In this document: positions 8,880 through 17,706 of the stretch, one piece after another | How the letters are laid out: every line of letters starts with the position of its first letter | How positions within the stretch are numbered: the stretch's first letter is position 1 | Assembly: GCF_014203715.1 (NCBI RefSeq) | Contig: NZ_JACHJP010000009.1 | Coordinates: forward strand, 62,001-126,000 | DNA from: Streptosporangium saharense | GTDB lineage: Bacteria; Actinomycetota; Actinomycetes; Streptosporangiales; Streptosporangiaceae | DNA: 64,000 nucleotides | Direction of reading: 5' to 3' | The notes under the pieces: generated by a model | What the model saw: the letters and a program-made list of their open reading frames with translations, nothing else | Database searches by the model: none | Told to the model about the DNA's origin: nothing | Translations under genes and position numbers: made by a program

Positions 8880-9694
8880 CCCTCCTCCCACGTGACCGGC
8901 AGGTCAGGGCGGGGGCGCTGCTGACCGTGCTCGTCGTGCTGGTCGCGGTGCTCGGGCCGGTGGCGGCGCCGTACGCGGCCGACGAACTGGTCGGACCGGC
9001 CTACGGCGCGCCCGCGCCGGGGGCGCCGCTCGGCTACGACTACCTGGGCGCCGATGTGCTGTCGCGGGTGCTGCTCGGCGGGCGCTCGCTGGTGCTGACG
9101 ACCGTCTGCGCCGCCGTCCTCGCGCTGCTCGCGGGCGCCACGATCGGCATGCTGGCCGCCTGGACCGGGCGCCTCGCCGACCGGGCCGTGCTGTGGTGCG
9201 CCGACGTGCTGCTGGCCTTCCCGCACCTGGTGCTCGTGCTGCTGGCCGTCTCGATGCTCGGCCGTTCCCGCCCGCTGGTCGTGGCGACGGTCGCCGTCAC
9301 CCTGCTCCCCGGCACCGTACGGCTCGCGAGGAGCCTGACCCTCGGCGTCATGAGACAGGAGTACGTCGAGGCGGCCAGGCTCCTCGGCTATCCCCGGCGC
9401 AGGATCCTGTTCCGCGAGATCCTGCCCAACGTCACCACGCCGCTGCTGGTCCACCTGGGCGCGATGCTCACCTGGTCGGCCGGGCTGATCGCCGCGATGA
9501 GCTTCCTTGGGTACGGCGTGGCGGCCCCGGCGGCCGACTGGGGGCTGATGGTCAACGAGAACCACGGCGGCCTGCGGATACAGCCCTGGGCGGTGCTCGT
9601 CCCCGTCGCCCTGATCGCGCTGTTCGCACTGGGCGTCAACACCCTGGCCGAGGGGCTCGGCCGTACCGTCGCGCGGGTCGAGGAGGAACGGTGA
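8876..9694 (+). CDS. ABC importer permease, DppC type
   Basis: This 272-aa second permease starts at GTG 8876 within the stop of the first. It keeps the DppC signature (LGYDYLGADVLSRVLLGGR) and the EAA loop EYVEAARLLGYPRRRILFRE before the last helices. It lacks the longer cytoplasmic N-terminal tail of many DppC proteins. Translational coupling on both sides places it in the same operon. Confidence 0.92.
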   Translation: MTLLPRDRQVRAGALLTVLVVLVAVLGPVAAPYAADELVGPAYGAPAPGAPLGYDYLGADVLSRVLLGGRSLVLTTVCAAVLALLAGATIGMLAAWTGRLADRAVLWCADVLLAFPHLVLVLLAVSMLGRSRPLVVATVAVTLLPGTVRLARSLTLGVMRQEYVEAARLLGYPRRRILFREILPNVTTPLLVHLGAMLTWSAGLIAAMSFLGYGVAAPAADWGLMVNENHGGLRIQPWAVLVPVALIALFALGVNTLAEGLGRTVARVEEER

Positions 9695-11466
9695 GCGCCC
9701 ATCCGCTGCTGCGCGTCGAGGGGCTGCGGGTCGCCCTGGACATCGGGCCCGAGGTCCTGTCCGGCGTCGACCTGACCCTCGACCCCGGCGAGATCGTCGG
9801 CCTGGTCGGCGAGTCGGGTTCGGGCAAGACCACGCTGGCCACCGCCCTGCTCGGCCACGCCAGACCCGGCGCCAGGATCACCGGGGGCACGGTCACGGTC
9901 GGCGACGTCGAGATCCTCGGGCTGCGGCCCCGGGAACTGCGGCGGGTGCGCGGCGGGCTGGTCGGCTACGTCGCGCAGGACCCGGCGACCGCCCTCAACC
10001 CGGCGCTGCGGATCGGCACCCAGCTCGCCGAGATGGCGGCCGTGCACCTGCGTGGCCGTGAGGTGACCGCCGAGGTGGGGGCCGCGCTTGAGGCCGCCGG
10101 GCTGCCCTCCGACAGGGCTTTCCTGCGGCGCTACCCGCACCAGCTCTCCGGGGGTCAGCAGCAGCGCGTGCTCATCGCGCTCGCCTTCCTGCCCAATCCG
10201 CGCCTCGTCGTGCTCGACGAGCCGACGACCGCGCTCGACGTGACCACCCAGGCGCGGGTCCTGGCCTCGGTGCGGGAGATGTGCCGGGACCGGGGAGCCG
10301 CCGCGGTCTACGTCTCCCATGACCTGGGGGTCGTGCGAGGGCTGGCCGACCGGGTGGCGGTCATGTACGCGGGCCGCGTCGTCGAGACCGCCCCTCTTGG
10401 CGCACTTTTCTCTTCTGTCTCCCCGCCGGGGGCGAGGCATCCGTACACGCGGGGGCTGCTGGCCGCCTCCCCCGACGTCGCCGTCCGCGGGGCGCCGCGG
10501 CCCATCCCCGGGCACGCCCCGTCCGTGACGGCCAGGCCGCCCGGCTGCGCGTTCGCACCGCGCTGCGTCGCCGCCGACGCGCTCTGCCGTACGGAGACAC
10601 CCGGGCAGGTCGAGGCGGGACCGGGGCACGTGGTGGCCTGCCATCACCCGCTTTCCGGTGCCGTCGTCCCCTCGGAGGCCGCTGTCGTGCAGGACGTGGT
10701 GGGGGAGCCGTTGCTGCGGGCCAGGGACGTCTCCTTCTCGTACGGCTCGCAGCGGGTGCTGCACGAGGTGTCCCTCGATCTGCGGGAGGGGGCCTTCCAC
10801 GCGCTGGTCGGGGAGTCCGGTTCCGGCAAGACGACCCTCGCCAGGGTGCTGTCCGGGTTCGGCGGCAACGTCACGGGTGACCTGTCCTACGCGGGGGAGC
10901 CGCTCGCGGTCTCCGGCGCCGACCGGCCCGCCGAGCTGCGGCGCCGCATCCAGTACGTGTTCCAGAACCCCTACCGCGCGCTCAACCCCCGGCACACGGT
11001 CGCCGAGATCCTGCGGACCCCGATCCGGCACCTCTTCGGCGTCCCGGGGGACGAGGCGCGGCGGCGTGCCCTGGACGCCCTCGGCAGGGTCGCGCTCAGG
11101 CCGGAGATCGCCGGGCGCCGCCCGGGGGAGCTGTCCGGGGGCGAGCGCCAGCGGGTGGCCGTCGCCCGCGCCCTGGTCTGCGAGCCCAGCGTGCTGATCT
11201 GCGACGAGATCACCTCGGCGCTCGACGTCTCGGTCCAGGCCGCCATCCTGGAGCTGCTCACGACGCTGCGCCGCGACGGCCTGACCGTGCTGTTCGTCAC
11301 CCACGACCTGGGCGTGGTCCGGGCGGTCGCCGACGAGGTCTCCGTCATGCACCGGGGGAGGATCGTCGAGCACGGCCGTACGGACGACGTCCTGGACGAT
11401 CCCGAGGCCCCCTACACCCGGTCCCTGGTCACCGCCGCGCGGGGAGCCGTCCGCCAGACGTGGTAA
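9691..11466 (+). CDS. Fused ABC importer ATPase, DppD-DppF type
   Basis: This 591-aa protein joins two Opp-family ATPase domains. Each has a Walker A GESGSGKTT (about residues 40 and 372), a signature (LSGGQQQRV and LSGGERQRV) and a Walker B ([11 protein letters not shown] and LICDEITSALD; the second has Ile for Pro). Between them is an Opp-type tail with the Cys-rich PPGCAFAPRC. It would energise the two preceding permeases. GTG 9691 has a strong AGGAGGAA and overlaps the upstream stop. Fused DppD-DppF chains are common in actinobacteria; another is at 25820-27871. Confidence 0.93.
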   Translation: MSAHPLLRVEGLRVALDIGPEVLSGVDLTLDPGEIVGLVGESGSGKTTLATALLGHARPGARITGGTVTVGDVEILGLRPRELRRVRGGLVGYVAQDPATALNPALRIGTQLAEMAAVHLRGREVTAEVGAALEAAGLPSDRAFLRRYPHQLSGGQQQRVLIALAFLPNPRLVVLDEPTTALDVTTQARVLASVREMCRDRGAAAVYVSHDLGVVRGLADRVAVMYAGRVVETAPLGALFSSVSPPGARHPYTRGLLAASPDVAVRGAPRPIPGHAPSVTARPPGCAFAPRCVAADALCRTETPGQVEAGPGHVVACHHPLSGAVVPSEAAVVQDVVGEPLLRARDVSFSYGSQRVLHEVSLDLREGAFHALVGESGSGKTTLARVLSGFGGNVTGDLSYAGEPLAVSGADRPAELRRRIQYVFQNPYRALNPRHTVAEILRTPIRHLFGVPGDEARRRALDALGRVALRPEIAGRRPGELSGGERQRVAVARALVCEPSVLICDEITSALDVSVQAAILELLTTLRRDGLTVLFVTHDLGVVRAVADEVSVMHRGRIVEHGRTDDVLDDPEAPYTRSLVTAARGAVRQTW

Positions 11467-11603
11467 CCCAGTCCTATTTCCTGGATCACGGTGGAAGGTA
11501 GCGTCGAGTTCAGGGTCCGTGCCGAGAACATCCCCGGGTGGCGACGTGCTCGGCCGTTCCCCAGACCGGCCTCGGCCGGGAGCTCGATCGCACAGGAGGA
11601 ACA

Positions 11604-12974
11604 ATGACGGATGACCGAACCGCCACCGTGCCGCAGGGGATCGACGCCCGCAGCCTCGAAGCGCTGCTGACACGCGAGCGCGCCGCCTGGATCGAGGGCA
11701 GGCCGAAGTCGGTGGCGCTGCACGAGCGCGCCCTCGCCTCGCAGGTGAACGGCACACCGCAGCACTGGATCAGGCAGTTCCCGCCGCCGGTGCCGCTGAC
11801 GGTCGAGCGGGCCACCGGTGCCCGCCTGCACGACGTGGACGGGCACGACTACGCCGACTTCGGTCTGGCGGGTACGGCGGCGCTGTGGGGGCACGACCAC
11901 CCCGCGATCGTCGCGGCGCTGCGTGACCAGCTCGGCCGGGGCAGCGTGATCCTGTGGCCGAACGAGGACCACGTGTGGGTGACCGAGGAACTGCGCGACC
12001 GCTTCGGCCTGCCGTGCTGGCAGTTCGCCGTCTCGGCCACCGACGCGAACCGGTTCGCGCTGCTGCTGGCCAGGGTGACCACGGGGCGGGACCGGATCCT
12101 GATGTTCAACCGGGCCTACCACGGCGCGGTCGAGCAGACCTACGCCGTGCTGACCGAGGAGGGCGTCACGCCGCTGCCCGGCGTCGACGCGGGCGGCGTG
12201 GACGTGCGGCGGACGACGAAGATCGTCGAGTTCAACGACCTCGAAGCGCTGGAACGGGAGCTCGCACCGGGGGACGTCGCCGCGGTGATCGCCGAACCGG
12301 TGATGACCAACGGTGGCGCGGTGGTCCACCCCGACCCCGGCTTCCACGCGGGCCTGCGGGAGATCACCCGCCGTACCGGGACCCTGCTGCTCATCGACGA
12401 GACCCAGACGATCCCGGCCGGTCCCGGCGGCTGCGTCCGTGAACTCGGCCTGGAACCGGACCTCATCACCATGGGCAAGTGGGTCGCCGGGGGTGTCCCC
12501 GCCGGTCTGTACGGCATGTCCGAGGAGGTCGCCGCGGCGGCGGCGCGCTACACCCAGCACGGCGACGGCGGTCTCGGCAGCACGCTGGCGAGCGGCCCGC
12601 TCGCGGTCAGGGGCATCCGGGCGGTGCTCGAAGAGGTCATGACAGAGCGGACGTACGCGCACATGACCCGCCTCGCCGACCGCTACGCCCGTGGGATCGA
12701 GGAGGTCATCGCGACGCACCGCCTGCCCTGGCACGTCGGCCGCCTCGGGGGCCGCGTCATGTACGCCTTCACCCCGGAGCCGCCGCGCAACGCCGGGCAG
12801 CCCTATCCCCGCAGTGCCGCGCTGCGTGAGGCGCTGTGGCTGTATCTGGCCAACCGGGGGATCGCGCTCGACGGGATGAGCGGCGCGGCGCTGTTCTCGC
12901 CGCTGACGGAGGAGTCCGACGTCGACCGGCACAACGAGCTGTTCGCCAAGGTGATCGCCGAACTCGTGGAGTAG
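11604..12974 (+). CDS. Class III aminotransferase, glutamate-1-semialdehyde mutase-like
   Basis: This 456-aa PLP enzyme of fold type I resembles HemL-like aminotransferases. Visible features are the early HDVDGHDYADFG motif, the cofactor-contacting Asp in LLLIDETQT, and the Schiff-base Lys in TMGKWVAGGVPAGLYG at about residue 292. AGGAGGA precedes ATG 11604. It follows the ABC importer by 137 bp and may act on the imported compound or its oxidation product. A true HemL role in tetrapyrrole synthesis is unlikely, because the context is not hem genes and the N-terminus is divergent. The exact amino donor cannot be read from sequence. Confidence 0.85.
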   Translation: MTDDRTATVPQGIDARSLEALLTRERAAWIEGRPKSVALHERALASQVNGTPQHWIRQFPPPVPLTVERATGARLHDVDGHDYADFGLAGTAALWGHDHPAIVAALRDQLGRGSVILWPNEDHVWVTEELRDRFGLPCWQFAVSATDANRFALLLARVTTGRDRILMFNRAYHGAVEQTYAVLTEEGVTPLPGVDAGGVDVRRTTKIVEFNDLEALERELAPGDVAAVIAEPVMTNGGAVVHPDPGFHAGLREITRRTGTLLLIDETQTIPAGPGGCVRELGLEPDLITMGKWVAGGVPAGLYGMSEEVAAAAARYTQHGDGGLGSTLASGPLAVRGIRAVLEEVMTERTYAHMTRLADRYARGIEEVIATHRLPWHVGRLGGRVMYAFTPEPPRNAGQPYPRSAALREALWLYLANRGIALDGMSGAALFSPLTEESDVDRHNELFAKVIAELVE

Positions 12975-13385
12975 GTGGAGTAGCTCGTGCGGCGGGTTCA
13001 CCAAGGCCGAGGTGGACCCGCAGCCGCGACATTCCCTTGACGGCGGTTCATCCCGGGAAAGGTTTTCGCCTGATTCGCGGTCGCCATGTCACATGACCGG
13101 GTCGCGGAGACGCTTTTCGGAACCGCGCGTCCTGCCCGGTGAGAAAGCCTTCGACGCGGTGTGGGACAGGGAAAGCGGAGGTCGGAAACAGCCCGAATTG
13201 ACGTCTCGAACGAGCTTTTCCACTCTTTTGTCCAGCCCCAAAAGCGACGTATGAAACGTTGACGACACCGCCATGTCGCCCCAGGGGATTAATGATTTTC
13301 ACAAAAAATATCCTTGTCGGGCAAACCATTCGGTGAGAGGTTTGGGAAACGGTTCGCCGTCGATTTCAAGGGGTGCCTCTCGGCC
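12975..13385. other. Non-coding gap upstream of the P450 gene
   Basis: No credible gene is seen in these 411 bases. They include a near-palindrome CATGTcACATG at 13085-13095 and an A/T-rich stretch at about 13286-13315 that is likely promoter DNA for the P450 gene. No clear -35/-10 pair could be assigned. Confidence 0.5.
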
Positions 13386-14594
13386 ATGGCTGATGACGTC
13401 AACGACCTCGAAGATCCCGCAGACCTTCCCAAGCTTCCTTTTCTCCGGAACAATCCCCTCGACCTGCCCCAGGCCTATCACGCGTTACGCGACGGGGAAC
13501 CGGTGGCCAGGGTGTGCACCCAGGCGGGCGACGTCGCCTGGCTGGTGACCGGTTACGAGGAGGCCAAGGAGGCCTTCGCCGACCGGCGCCTCGGCCGTTC
13601 GACCCCCACCCCGGAGCGGGTGTCCAGGATCTCCAACTCGGTGCTGCTCGGCGGCCCGCGCAGCGACACCATCGAGGTGGAGAAGACCAAGCACGAGCGG
13701 ATGCGCCGCCTGTTCGCCCCCGCCTTCTCCGCCCGCAGGATGAGCGCCCTCGCGCCACGCGTCAGGGAGTTCGTCGACACCCTCCTCGACGACATGGCCG
13801 AGCACGGGCCCCCGGCCGACCTGCGGGAGCGCGTCTCCCTGCCGCTTCCCGTGCTGGTGATCTGCGAGCTGCTCGGCGTGCCGTACGCCGACCGGGGGCA
13901 CTTCAGGAAGCTGGCCGAGACGGTGGGGACCCTGAGCGACCCGCGCCGGGCCCAGGACGCGATGGACGCGCTGAGCGAGTACACCAGGAAGATCGTCATC
14001 GACAAGCGGGAGAACCCCGGCGAGGACGTCTTCTCCGACCTGGCCAGGGCGGACGTGCCGGACGAGGAGGTCGCCCTGCTGTCGGCCGGGCTGCTGTTCG
14101 CGGGACACGAGACGACCATCAACCAGATCGACTACGGCGTGCTGCTGTTGCTGTCCAACCCGGAGCAGCGCGACGCCCTGGTCGCGGACCCGGCGATGAT
14201 CGACAAGGCGGTGGAGGAGATCCTGCGGGTCGCGGCGCCGAGCAACCACGGCCTGCCCCGCTACGCCCACGAGGACGTGACGATCGGCGGGGTGACGATC
14301 GAGCGCGGCGACGCGGTGATCATCGCCATGACGGCGGCCAACCGGGACGTGCGGGCCTTCGCCGATCCGAACCGCTTCGACATCGGGCGGGTGCCGGGCA
14401 GCCAGCACCTCGGGTTCGGCTACGCGGTCCACTACTGCATCGGGGCGAGTCTGGCCAGGGTGGAGATGCGGGAGATGATCGGCGGCCTGTTCCGCCGCTT
14501 CCCCACGCTCTCGTTGACCGTGCCGCCTGAGGAGCTCACCGAGCAGCGCGACTCGCTCACCGGAGGGGTCGACCGCATCCCGGTCACCTGGTGA
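13386..14594 (+). CDS. Cytochrome P450
   Basis: This 402-aa soluble bacterial P450 has the I-helix motif AGHETT (about residues 237-242), the K-helix ExxR (EEILR, about 277) and the heme loop FGYAVHYCIGASLAR with the Cys ligand near residue 349. The loop departs from the usual FGxGxHxCxG by having Ala where the second Gly is expected. Class I enzymes need ferredoxin and ferredoxin reductase; a candidate pair lies about 40 kb away (54580-56017). ATG 13386 is chosen on family length, with a weak AAGGGG 12 nt upstream. It ends 11 bp inside the convergent phosphatase gene. Substrate unknown. Confidence 0.93.
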   Translation: MADDVNDLEDPADLPKLPFLRNNPLDLPQAYHALRDGEPVARVCTQAGDVAWLVTGYEEAKEAFADRRLGRSTPTPERVSRISNSVLLGGPRSDTIEVEKTKHERMRRLFAPAFSARRMSALAPRVREFVDTLLDDMAEHGPPADLRERVSLPLPVLVICELLGVPYADRGHFRKLAETVGTLSDPRRAQDAMDALSEYTRKIVIDKRENPGEDVFSDLARADVPDEEVALLSAGLLFAGHETTINQIDYGVLLLLSNPEQRDALVADPAMIDKAVEEILRVAAPSNHGLPRYAHEDVTIGGVTIERGDAVIIAMTAANRDVRAFADPNRFDIGRVPGSQHLGFGYAVHYCIGASLARVEMREMIGGLFRRFPTLSLTVPPEELTEQRDSLTGGVDRIPVTW

Positions 14595-15729
14595 CCTCGG
14601 CTCCGCCTCCCGTCCGGGGGCGGGGATGGCGGCGCAGCAGCAGCATCGCCGCGTCGTCCTGCAGCGGCCCGCCGATGTGGTCGAGCAGGTCGGCGCGCAG
14701 TTCCTCAAGCGCGGCCTGGGGGTCGGAGCCGCCGAGCACCCCGGCCCGGTCGAGGAGCGGATAGAAGACGCCGGAGGCGTCACGGGCCTCGATGACGCCG
14801 TCGGTGTACAGCAGGATCTGGTCGCCGGTCCCGAACGGCACGCGGTAGGGGACGGGCTCGGTGTCACCGAGGGAGACGAGGCCGAGCGGGGGAGTCTCGG
14901 TCTCCGGCTCGGCCAGCTCGATCCGGCCGTCCCGGCGCATGATCAGGGGCGGCGGATGGCCGAAGTTCAGCAGGGAGATCTCCTCCTCGTGCACCTGGGC
15001 GAGGATGGCGGTGACGAACTTCTCGCCCCCGAGGTGGCGGGCGAGGCTGGTTTCGAGGCGGTCGCCGATGCCCGGCAGGTCGGGTTCGTCGTAGGCCGCC
15101 TCGCGGAACGCGCCGAGCGTCCAGGCGGCCGTCTCCACCGCCTGCAGCCCCTTGCCCTGCACGTCGCCGATGAGCAGGCGCACCCCGTCCGGGGTGGTGA
15201 CGACCTCGTAGAGGTCCCCGCCGATCCGGGCCTCGGCGGCGGCCGAGGTGTACGACAGGGCGATGCGCAGGTCACCCGCCCGGCGCGGGACCGGGCGCAG
15301 CAGCACGTGCTGGGCCGTCTCGGCGACCATCCGCACGTTGGCGAGCTCACGTTCGCGGCGGATGCGCAGGTGCGCGGCCAGCATGCTGGCACCGGTCACG
15401 GCGGCGATCGTCGCCATCGTGAGGTTGTTCTGCCGGGTGAACAGCACGCCGCTGTAGGAGGACAGCGGCAGGCAGATGACCAGTGCCAGCGCGCCGACGA
15501 GAACGGTGCGCCGTACGCCACCGGCCACCGAGGCGAAGGTCGGGCCGAGGGTCAGCAGGGGCAGGAAGCCGAGCCTCGGCCCTGCGAGGAGGTCGGTCAG
15601 GCCGACGGCGCCCATCACCGCGAACGGAAGGATCTTGAGTATCGCCTGTGATCTGCGATGGATCTCCGGCGCCGGGGGGTGCAGGGCTGGCCTCCAGGAG
15701 TCGTCGAACGGTGAACGCCTGCTGCTCAT
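14584..15729 (-). CDS. Membrane-anchored SpoIIE-type PP2C phosphatase
   Basis: This 381-aa protein has three or four hydrophobic segments in residues ~28-115, a short linker, and a SpoIIE/PP2C domain from about residue 140 to the end. Metal-binding and structural motifs are visible: ARIGGDLYEV, LLIGDVQGKG, FGHPPPLI, LLYTDGVIEARD and DDAAMLLLRR. Such enzymes dephosphorylate anti-sigma antagonist proteins in actinobacterial partner-switching systems. No anti-sigma or antagonist gene is adjacent. It is convergent with the P450 gene and divergent from the CBS gene. Confidence 0.9.
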   Translation of the reverse strand: MSSRRSPFDDSWRPALHPPAPEIHRRSQAILKILPFAVMGAVGLTDLLAGPRLGFLPLLTLGPTFASVAGGVRRTVLVGALALVICLPLSSYSGVLFTRQNNLTMATIAAVTGASMLAAHLRIRRERELANVRMVAETAQHVLLRPVPRRAGDLRIALSYTSAAAEARIGGDLYEVVTTPDGVRLLIGDVQGKGLQAVETAAWTLGAFREAAYDEPDLPGIGDRLETSLARHLGGEKFVTAILAQVHEEEISLLNFGHPPPLIMRRDGRIELAEPETETPPLGLVSLGDTEPVPYRVPFGTGDQILLYTDGVIEARDASGVFYPLLDRAGVLGGSDPQAALEELRADLLDHIGGPLQDDAAMLLLRRHPRPRTGGGAEVTR

Positions 15730-15973
15730 GGTGCCGAGTGAGCATCACGATCGGCTGGCAAGTTTGCACAACTAGGGTTCGATCCTTCCCTATGTGCGGG
15801 GACTTTCCTCCATTGTGCGCGGGAGGGGCGCTGGTAAGGTCGCTCCCGGTGAGCCGGGAAGTCTGGTCGGCATGTCATGCCGTGTGCCCTGAGACGACCT
15901 GGAGATGCTCGCCGATGTTCCCGCTTCTCACCCGCCGGACCCCTGACCCGCGAAGAGCAGCGAGGACCCTCTG

Positions 15974-16417
15974 ATGCGCGCACGTGACCTGCTGACCGCA
16001 TTTCCCACGGTCACCCTGGAGACCCCGGTCGCCGAGGCGGCCCGGCTGCTGGCCGACCAGGGACTTCCCGGCCTGATCGTGGTGGACGGCGACGGCCTGC
16101 CCATCAGCATCCTGCCCGGCACCCAGGTGCTCCGCCTGGCCGTGCCCGGCTACTGCCAGGACGATCCGGCGCTGGCGCGGGTGATCGACGAGGCGCACGC
16201 CGACGTCTTCCTGCGGGCGGTCGCCGGGCGGACGGTGCGTGAGGCGATGCCCCGCGAACGCAGGGAGCTGCCGGTCACCGACCCGGACGCCACGGTGCTG
16301 GAGGTCGCCGCCCTCATGGCGCGCACCCACAGCCCGCTGGCCGCGGTCGTCGAGGACGGCCGCCTGGTCGGCGCCGTCACGCTGCGGACGCTGCTCGACC
16401 GGGTGCTGGCCGCGTGA
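15974..16417 (+). CDS. Tandem CBS-domain protein
   Basis: This 147-aa protein is made of two CBS motifs (about residues 7-65 and 80-145), joined by a linker rich in Asp, Glu and Ala. A CBS pair typically binds adenosine nucleotides or S-adenosylmethionine and regulates a partner. Its stop overlaps the start of a transporter gene (GTGA), so it probably senses nucleotide state to regulate that transporter. ATG 15974 is preceded by GAGGA. Confidence 0.88.
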   Translation: MRARDLLTAFPTVTLETPVAEAARLLADQGLPGLIVVDGDGLPISILPGTQVLRLAVPGYCQDDPALARVIDEAHADVFLRAVAGRTVREAMPRERRELPVTDPDATVLEVAALMARTHSPLAAVVEDGRLVGAVTLRTLLDRVLAA

Positions 16418-17706
16418 GCGCCCTCGCCTGGCTGTCGGTCGCGGTCTTCCTCGGCGCCTACGCGCTGATCGCCACGGAACGCGTCCACCGGGTCGCCGCG
16501 GCCCTCGGCGGCGCCGGGATCATGCTGCTGATCCACGCGACCGACGCCGAGGCCGCGTTCTTCTCCCCGCACACCGGCGTCGACTGGAACGTCGTCTTCC
16601 TGCTGCTGGGCATGATGGTCATCGTCGGCGTGCTCAAACAGACCGGCGTCTTCGAGTATCTGGCGATCTGGGCCGCGAAACGGGCGAGGGGCAGGCCGTA
16701 CCGGCTGATGGTGCTGCTGGTCGTCATCACCGCCGTCGCCTCCGCGCTGCTGGACAACGTCACCACCGTGCTGCTCATCGCCCCGGTGACGTTCCTGGTG
16801 TGCGAACGGCTGGCCGTGCCGGTCGCGCCGTTCCTGATCGCCGAGGCCATGGCCTCCAACATCGGCGGCACCGCGACCCTGGTCGGGGACCCGCCCAACA
16901 TCATCATCGCCAGCCGGGGCGGCCTGACCTTCAACGACTTCCTCGTCCACCTGGCGCCGCTGATCGTGCTGCTGATGGTGATCTTCGTGGTGATGTGCCG
17001 CTTCCTGTTCCGTAAGGCGTTCACGCACGACCCCGCGCGGGCGGCCGACGTGATGGCGCTCGACGAGCGTGAGGCGATCACCGACAGGAAACTGCTGTGG
17101 CAGAGCCTGATCGTGCTGGCCCTGGTCCTGGTGGCCTTCGTGCTCCACCCCGTCCTGCACTACGAGCCGTCGGTCGTGGCGATCCTGGGGGCGGGTTTCC
17201 TGGTCGCCGCGACGAGGGTGACCGCGGAGGAGGCCATCTCCGAGGTGGAGTGGCCGACCCTGACGTTCTTCGCCGGGCTGTTCGTCATGGTCGGCGCGCT
17301 GGTCGAGACCGGCGTCATCGAGCAGATCTCCCGCGCCGCCGTCGAGGCCACCCAGGGAAGGACCGCCGTGGCCGCGACGGGCCTGCTGTGGGGGTCGGCC
17401 GCGATCTCGGCGATCGTCGACAACATCCCCTACGTGGCGACGATGAGCCCCATCGTGGCCGACCTGGTGAACGCGGCAGGGGGCGGCGAGCAGGCCAGGG
17501 TGCTGTGGTGGGCGCTCGCGCTCGGCGCCGACCTGGGCGGCAACGCCACCGCCGTCGGCGCCGCCGCCAACGTCGTCGTCATCGGCATCGCCGCCCGCAA
17601 CGGCACCCCGATCAGCTTCTGGGGCTTCACGAAGTACGGCCTCGTCGTCACCCTCGTCACCGTCGCCGTGGCCACGCCGTACCTGTGGCTGAGGTATCTG
17701 GTCTAA
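16414..17706 (+). CDS. ArsB/NhaD-type ion transporter (SLC13/ArsB superfamily)
   Basis: This 430-aa protein has about 10-12 hydrophobic helices and two repeated halves. Hallmarks of the ArsB/P-protein/NhaD group are ALLDNVTTVLLIAPV, MASNIGGTATLVGDPPN in the first half, and AIVDNIPYVATMSPI with DLGGNATAVGAAANVV in the second. The group includes arsenite pumps and Na+/H+ antiporters; the ion cannot be decided from sequence, and no ars genes are nearby. It is translationally coupled to the CBS protein. Its last 4 bp overlap the convergent siderophore permease gene. Confidence 0.9.
   Translation: MSALAWLSVAVFLGAYALIATERVHRVAAALGGAGIMLLIHATDAEAAFFSPHTGVDWNVVFLLLGMMVIVGVLKQTGVFEYLAIWAAKRARGRPYRLMVLLVVITAVASALLDNVTTVLLIAPVTFLVCERLAVPVAPFLIAEAMASNIGGTATLVGDPPNIIIASRGGLTFNDFLVHLAPLIVLLMVIFVVMCRFLFRKAFTHDPARAADVMALDEREAITDRKLLWQSLIVLALVLVAFVLHPVLHYEPSVVAILGAGFLVAATRVTAEEAISEVEWPTLTFFAGLFVMVGALVETGVIEQISRAAVEATQGRTAVAATGLLWGSAAISAIVDNIPYVATMSPIVADLVNAAGGGEQARVLWWALALGADLGGNATAVGAAANVVVIGIAARNGTPISFWGFTKYGLVVTLVTVAVATPYLWLRYLV

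Noticed and set aside
9388-11757. Antisense ORF of 789 codons over the fused ATPase gene
   Set aside because: Low-complexity composition, no domain, and the opposite frame has complete ABC motifs.
15770-15800. GGTTCGATCC, resembling a tRNA T-loop
   Set aside because: Flanking bases cannot form the T-stem, and no anticodon or acceptor stem is found on either strand.
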